A stretch of 64,000 nt of DNA, from contig CACGTU010000002.1 in assembly GCA_902576045.1 (NCBI GenBank), positions 1 to 64,000 of the forward strand. Direction: 5' to 3'. The notes under the pieces were generated by a model, which searched no databases, had not been told where the DNA came from, and worked only from the letters and a program-made list of their open reading frames with translations. This stretch comes from an uncultured Pelagibacteraceae bacterium (GTDB lineage: Bacteria > Pseudomonadota > Alphaproteobacteria > Pelagibacterales > Pelagibacteraceae). The position numbers were made by a program, and so were the translations under genes. Below, in pieces: positions 63,440-64,000 of the stretch. Positions within the stretch are counted from its first letter, which is position 1. Every line of letters starts with the position of its first letter.

Positions 63440-64000
63440 TTATCTTGCAAGTTTTATGAAGATATCACCCATTCCCGATTTTAATTGATTCAAAGGTGTA
63501 TTGTTTCTAAACTCACAAAACTTACCAGTTACTTGGTGGGTGTTAATATAATCTAAATCAGTAGATAAGCACGGCCTGCTTTCATGCAAATAACCAATTA
63601 CTAACTTATTTTCTAACACACTTACTTGGGACTTATCAAGGTTGTCACCATTGCAAAAATAATTTTTATTTACTTGGACAGGAAAATCTTTTTTTCCACA
63701 AGGGTTATCAATTGTTAATACATAAAATTCTTTTTCAATATCAGTGAATTTATATTTCATTTTCTGAGTTTTAGAATATTTCATCAAATCACAGCTACAT
63801 GGAATACAGCATCTATAATATGCACCACATATTTTCTTTTCAGTAATATTTTCTTTTAAATATACGAACTCAGGTGTTGAATTAGGGCTTATTAGTGATC
63901 CTGATACAGCACAATATAATTTATTATATTCTACAAAATCATTGTACGTAATATCTTTATCTAAAATATATTTAAAAAATTTTGGTCCAGCAGCATTTCT
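63440..64000 (-). CDS. Cysteine-rich protein of unknown function (partial, N-terminus outside window)
   Basis: The frame is open from the window end to the stop at 63440, at least 186 residues. The visible part contains eleven cysteines: YCAV, KKICGAYYRCCIPCSCD, NPCGKK, YFCNGD, RPCLST and KFCEFR. The pattern suggests either disulfides in a periplasmic protein or a metal site. I recognise no family. A frame start at 63787 would cut off the cysteine cluster and is not needed, since no stop interrupts the upstream part. Confidence 0.75.
   Translation of the reverse strand, partial: RNAAGPKFFKYILDKDITYNDFVEYNKLYCAVSGSLISPNSTPEFVYLKENITEKKICGAYYRCCIPCSCDLMKYSKTQKMKYKFTDIEKEFYVLTIDNPCGKKDFPVQVNKNYFCNGDNLDKSQVSVLENKLVIGYLHESRPCLSTDLDYINTHQVTGKFCEFRNNTPLNQLKSGMGDIFIKLAR

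Noticed and set aside
1-64000. CRISPR arrays, insertion sequences, prophage or rRNA
   Set aside because: No spaced direct repeats, transposase or phage genes, or rRNA-like stretches were seen on either strand.

Overview
The window looks like a chromosomal segment of a SAR11 (Pelagibacterales) alphaproteobacterium. It is strongly AT-rich (roughly 30% G+C by eye), almost free of intergenic DNA, and has many 1-10 nt gene junctions and overlapping stop codons. The gene set fits that lineage: a YhdW/AapJ-type amino-acid transporter, TRAP and ProVWX osmolyte transporters, fused IspDF, a reduced NtrYX regulon, and several folate- or homocysteine-dependent methyltransferases. No insertion sequence, prophage, CRISPR array or rRNA is visible. 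The assignment is inference from content and composition; no search was run.

Layout. 0-6 kb: the end of a Lys/Ala-rich protein, ManC-like sugar nucleotidyltransferase, ilvD and valS. 6.0-6.2 kb: tRNA-Cys and tRNA-Asn. 6.2-11.2 kb: an XRE regulator and the general amino-acid ABC transporter aapJQMP, with a hairpin terminator between aapJ and the permeases. 11.3-17.4 kb: tRNA-Arg, trkH, trkA, ntrX, ntrY. NtrX has lost the GAFTGA loop needed to contact sigma-54. 17.4-24.4 kb: ispDF, pgpA and cinA face ratA, lipA, ftsB, malonyl-CoA decarboxylase, a TauE-type permease and dusA. 24.4-27.2 kb: a TRAP transporter whose binding-protein gene is frameshifted.

27.3-38.9 kb is an accessory catabolic block: class III CoA-transferase (frameshifted), aldehyde dehydrogenase, VOC protein, two homocysteine S-methyltransferase-family proteins, a serine hydrolase, a CitE/HpcH lyase, amidase, iron alcohol dehydrogenase and two EamA exporters. 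It runs into 38.9-46.8 kb, a betaine-type ABC transporter (proV, duplicated proW, proX) whose operon also encodes a cytoplasmic DMSO/biotin-sulfoxide-reductase-family molybdoenzyme and a GcvT-family methyltransferase. This suggests import and demethylation of methylated N or S compounds.

46.8-57.6 kb holds rpoZ, an MFS carrier, a beta-hydroxyacid dehydrogenase, small oxidoreductases, two glycosyltransferases (one frameshifted), a MATE pump and a HisJQM-type amino-acid transporter without a local ATPase. 57.7-63.3 kb is a coherent methylthioadenosine module: fused SpeD-SpeE makes spermidine and MTA, MtnP and MtnA convert MTA to methylthioribulose-1-phosphate, Apt recycles adenine, and a class II aldolase-dehydrogenase fusion sits between them. 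I propose that the fusion cleaves the sugar phosphate (a one-polypeptide DHAP shunt). A tRNA-Met and the end of a cysteine-rich unknown protein close the window.

Three genes (dctP, CoA-transferase, glycosyltransferase) are each broken by one extra A/T in a 6-7 nt homopolymer. This is the pattern expected from sequencing error, so I treat them as probably intact in the cell.
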